The notes under the pieces: model-generated
Seen by the model: only the letters and a program-made list of their open reading frames with translations
Told to the model about the DNA's origin: nothing
The model's database searches: none
Shown: piece after piece, positions 62,640 through 64,000 of the stretch
How the letters are laid out: every line of letters begins with the position of its first letter
Numbering within the stretch: the stretch's first letter is position 1
Assembly: GCA_002282445.1 (NCBI GenBank)
Contig: NCJK01000007.1
Coordinates: forward strand, 106,332-170,331
Origin: Burkholderiales bacterium 39-55-53
GTDB taxonomy: Bacteria > Pseudomonadota > Gammaproteobacteria > Burkholderiales > Burkholderiaceae_C
DNA: 64,000 nucleotides
Direction: 5' to 3'
Made by a program: the position numbers and the translations under genes

Positions 62640-63839
62640 CTAAGCCGCCAACCGAACTGGCTCAACTAAGGCTAGGGGAATGAACAAATGCCCTACGGCC
62701 TTGTTTGCTGCGTTTGTGGCATCTAGCAAAGTGTCATGACTCAAGTGGGCATAACGCTGCGTGGTCTTGACCTGTGTGTGGCCAAGAATTTGTTGAACCT
62801 CATAAAGTGTTCGACCAGCGTTGACCAAAAAGCTGGCGTGCGAGTGCCTGAGATCATGAATTCTCACGTCTCCTAGGCCGACCCTGTTTCTTGCGGTATT
62901 CCAAGCGTAATGAATACCAACATATGGCTTTTTCGTGTCTGGATTTGGAAAGGCCCATTCACAACCTTCGTGCCGAGGAACAGTAATCAAAAGATTCAGT
63001 GCGCCATCTGACAGTGGGACATGGCGGGCTTTGCCAGACTTTGTCACAGGAATGCGCCAAAGACGACGTGCCAAATCGAAGTCCTGCCATTTGGCATCCA
63101 GCAATTCGCGTTTTCGAGCACCAGTGAGTATCAGCATTGGCACGATGTACTTCAACATCGTGTTTTCGCTTGTACATACCGCTTCATACAGACGGTGTGC
63201 CTCATCAACGCTTAAATAGCGTTCTTTCTTGTTGTTTTCCTCCATCAATGGCACGCCCTTGGTGGGATTAACTTTGACACCGGGGACTTCCCACTTGATT
63301 GCCAAGTTAAAGATATAGCGCATGGAGATTAAGAGTCGATTGGCAGAACCCGGGGCTGCACCTGATGCACGACGGTCGTGGTGCATCTTGACAATGTCTT
63401 GCCGTGTGATGCTGTCTAGGTGCTTATTTGCAAAGCGCGGAAGCAAGTGGTTTTTCAAAAGGCTGACATCGGTATCCCAGCTACGTTTGTAGTTCTTAAC
63501 GAAGGGCAGGTATTGGTCCTCAATGAACTGAGCAAAAGTTGGCACTTGTCGCATCAAAGCTTTGTCATCACACGGATCTTCACCCATGGCAATTTTGTTT
63601 CGAGCCTTGTCAGCAAGGGTCCTTGCCTGCGACAATGTCACATCCTTTGCGTCTGCAAGTCGCAATTGGCGAGTTTTGCCCCGTTGATTCTGATACCGGA
63701 GGTAGTACGTTTTGCCACCAGATTTGCGAACCTCAAGGATCAGCCCCTTGGTGCTGGTATCGAAGAAGTCAACGCGTTTGGCCTCTGCAGGACAAATGAC
63801 GTTAGAAACAAGGGAGGGAGTCAATGAGAGTTTTGGCAT
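62640..63839 (-). CDS. Tyrosine recombinase 3 (phage/island-type integrase)
   Basis: 399 residues, AGGAG 8 nt upstream of the ATG. Arm-binding domain (RVDFFDTSTKGLILEVRKSGGKTYYLRYQNQRGKTRQLRLADA), core-binding domain (QFIEDQYLPFVKNYKRSWDTD) and catalytic domain with LTGARKRELLDAKW, HDLRHSHASFLV, LGHTQVKTTQRYAHLSHDTL. It matches integrase 2 along its full length and lies on the same strand, with the island cargo between. It reads toward the abiE operon and diverges from an XRE regulator gene. Confidence 0.94.
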   Translation of the reverse strand: MPKLSLTPSLVSNVICPAEAKRVDFFDTSTKGLILEVRKSGGKTYYLRYQNQRGKTRQLRLADAKDVTLSQARTLADKARNKIAMGEDPCDDKALMRQVPTFAQFIEDQYLPFVKNYKRSWDTDVSLLKNHLLPRFANKHLDSITRQDIVKMHHDRRASGAAPGSANRLLISMRYIFNLAIKWEVPGVKVNPTKGVPLMEENNKKERYLSVDEAHRLYEAVCTSENTMLKYIVPMLILTGARKRELLDAKWQDFDLARRLWRIPVTKSGKARHVPLSDGALNLLITVPRHEGCEWAFPNPDTKKPYVGIHYAWNTARNRVGLGDVRIHDLRHSHASFLVNAGRTLYEVQQILGHTQVKTTQRYAHLSHDTLLDATNAANKAVGHLFIPLALVEPVRLAA

Positions 63840-63892
63840 TTTTAGGGCTCCTGAAAAGTTGATGAATGTATTTTAACGTGACTATTAGACAC

Positions 63893-64000
63893 ATGCAAGA
63901 CAAATTAGATGAAATTAAGTTGGTTGTCGGCCTAAGAATGGCTCGCGCGGCGGTGGGTTGGTCGCAGGTTGAGCTAGCCGAGCGGCTAGGGATCGCAAAA
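63893..64000 (+). CDS. XRE-family DNA-binding protein, cut by right edge
   Basis: First 36 residues only: MQDKLDEIKLVVGLRMARAA, then VGWSQVELAERLGIAK. The RMARAAVGWSQVELAERLGIA segment is the start of a classic HTH_3 helix-turn-helix. It diverges from integrase 3 with a 53-nt spacer, an arrangement common for regulators of integrative elements. The rest lies outside the window. Confidence 0.75.
   Translation, partial: MQDKLDEIKLVVGLRMARAAVGWSQVELAERLGIAK

Noticed and set aside
1-64000. CRISPR arrays or rRNA operons
   Set aside because: No regularly spaced direct repeats of CRISPR size and no rRNA sequence were seen on reading through the window.

Overview
The window reads as chromosome of a betaproteobacterium of the order Burkholderiales, most likely a freshwater Comamonadaceae (Limnohabitans/Rhodoferax-like). 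This rests on the protein sequences (three-gene pntA-pntAb-pntB transhydrogenase, the betaproteobacterial type of glutamate-cysteine ligase, a PedF-type cytochrome c, RsaA-like repeats) and on gene order; I could not run a database search. No rRNA, tRNA or CRISPR array was recognised.

Region 1 (1-29.1 kb) is dense core genome: leuS (cut by the left edge), lptE, holA, proA; a tight gshA-kup-gshB run; a class II amidotransferase; a photolyase-like protein; malate synthase G; a TDT/SLAC1-type transporter; a LysR regulator overlapping a ChbG-like deacetylase; argS, a SPOR protein, dsbA; lptA-lptB-rpoN; an RlmL-like methyltransferase with a PIN-domain gene; then cinA, pgpA, thiL, apaG, rpe and a DUF1232 gene.

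Region 2 (29.1-49.4 kb) is a coherent alcohol-oxidation locus built around a PQQ-dependent alcohol dehydrogenase (40.3 kb). It has the extra Asp (Asp310-Phe-Asp312) that marks lanthanide-dependent enzymes. Around it lie two TonB-dependent receptors (one resembling E. coli YncD/PqqU, the PQQ importer), a YVTN beta-propeller protein, cytochrome b561, a NarL-type two-component system, a NosR-like flavoprotein/ferredoxin with its ApbE flavin transferase, two c-type cytochromes, a Sel1 protein, an acetaldehyde-type aldehyde dehydrogenase, two tandem DUF779 genes, an AcoR-like sigma54 activator and a XoxJ-like periplasmic protein. Sigma54-type promoters (GG-N10-GC) lie ahead of the dehydrogenase, the aldehyde dehydrogenase and pedF, and weaker ones ahead of the NosR-like gene and the PqqU-like gene. 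Three of these regions share a 17-bp TGT...ACA dyad. rpoN itself is at 22 kb. No pqqABCDE genes are in the window, which fits PQQ scavenging, though they could lie elsewhere.

Region 3 (49.5-52.4 kb) is the pnt transhydrogenase operon.

Region 4 (52.4-64 kb) is an accessory island, visibly more AT-rich outside the repeat protein. It has three tyrosine recombinases (the second and third homologous), a 948-codon open frame of an S-layer/RTX-like protein that has lost its N-terminus next to an integrase, two small genes after it, a primase-helicase, an AbiE-type toxin-antitoxin pair with a clear 16-bp inverted-repeat operator, and an XRE regulator cut by the right edge. The two places most worth attention are the lanthanide/PQQ locus with its flavin-transfer module, and the headless S-layer cassette at the recombinase junction.
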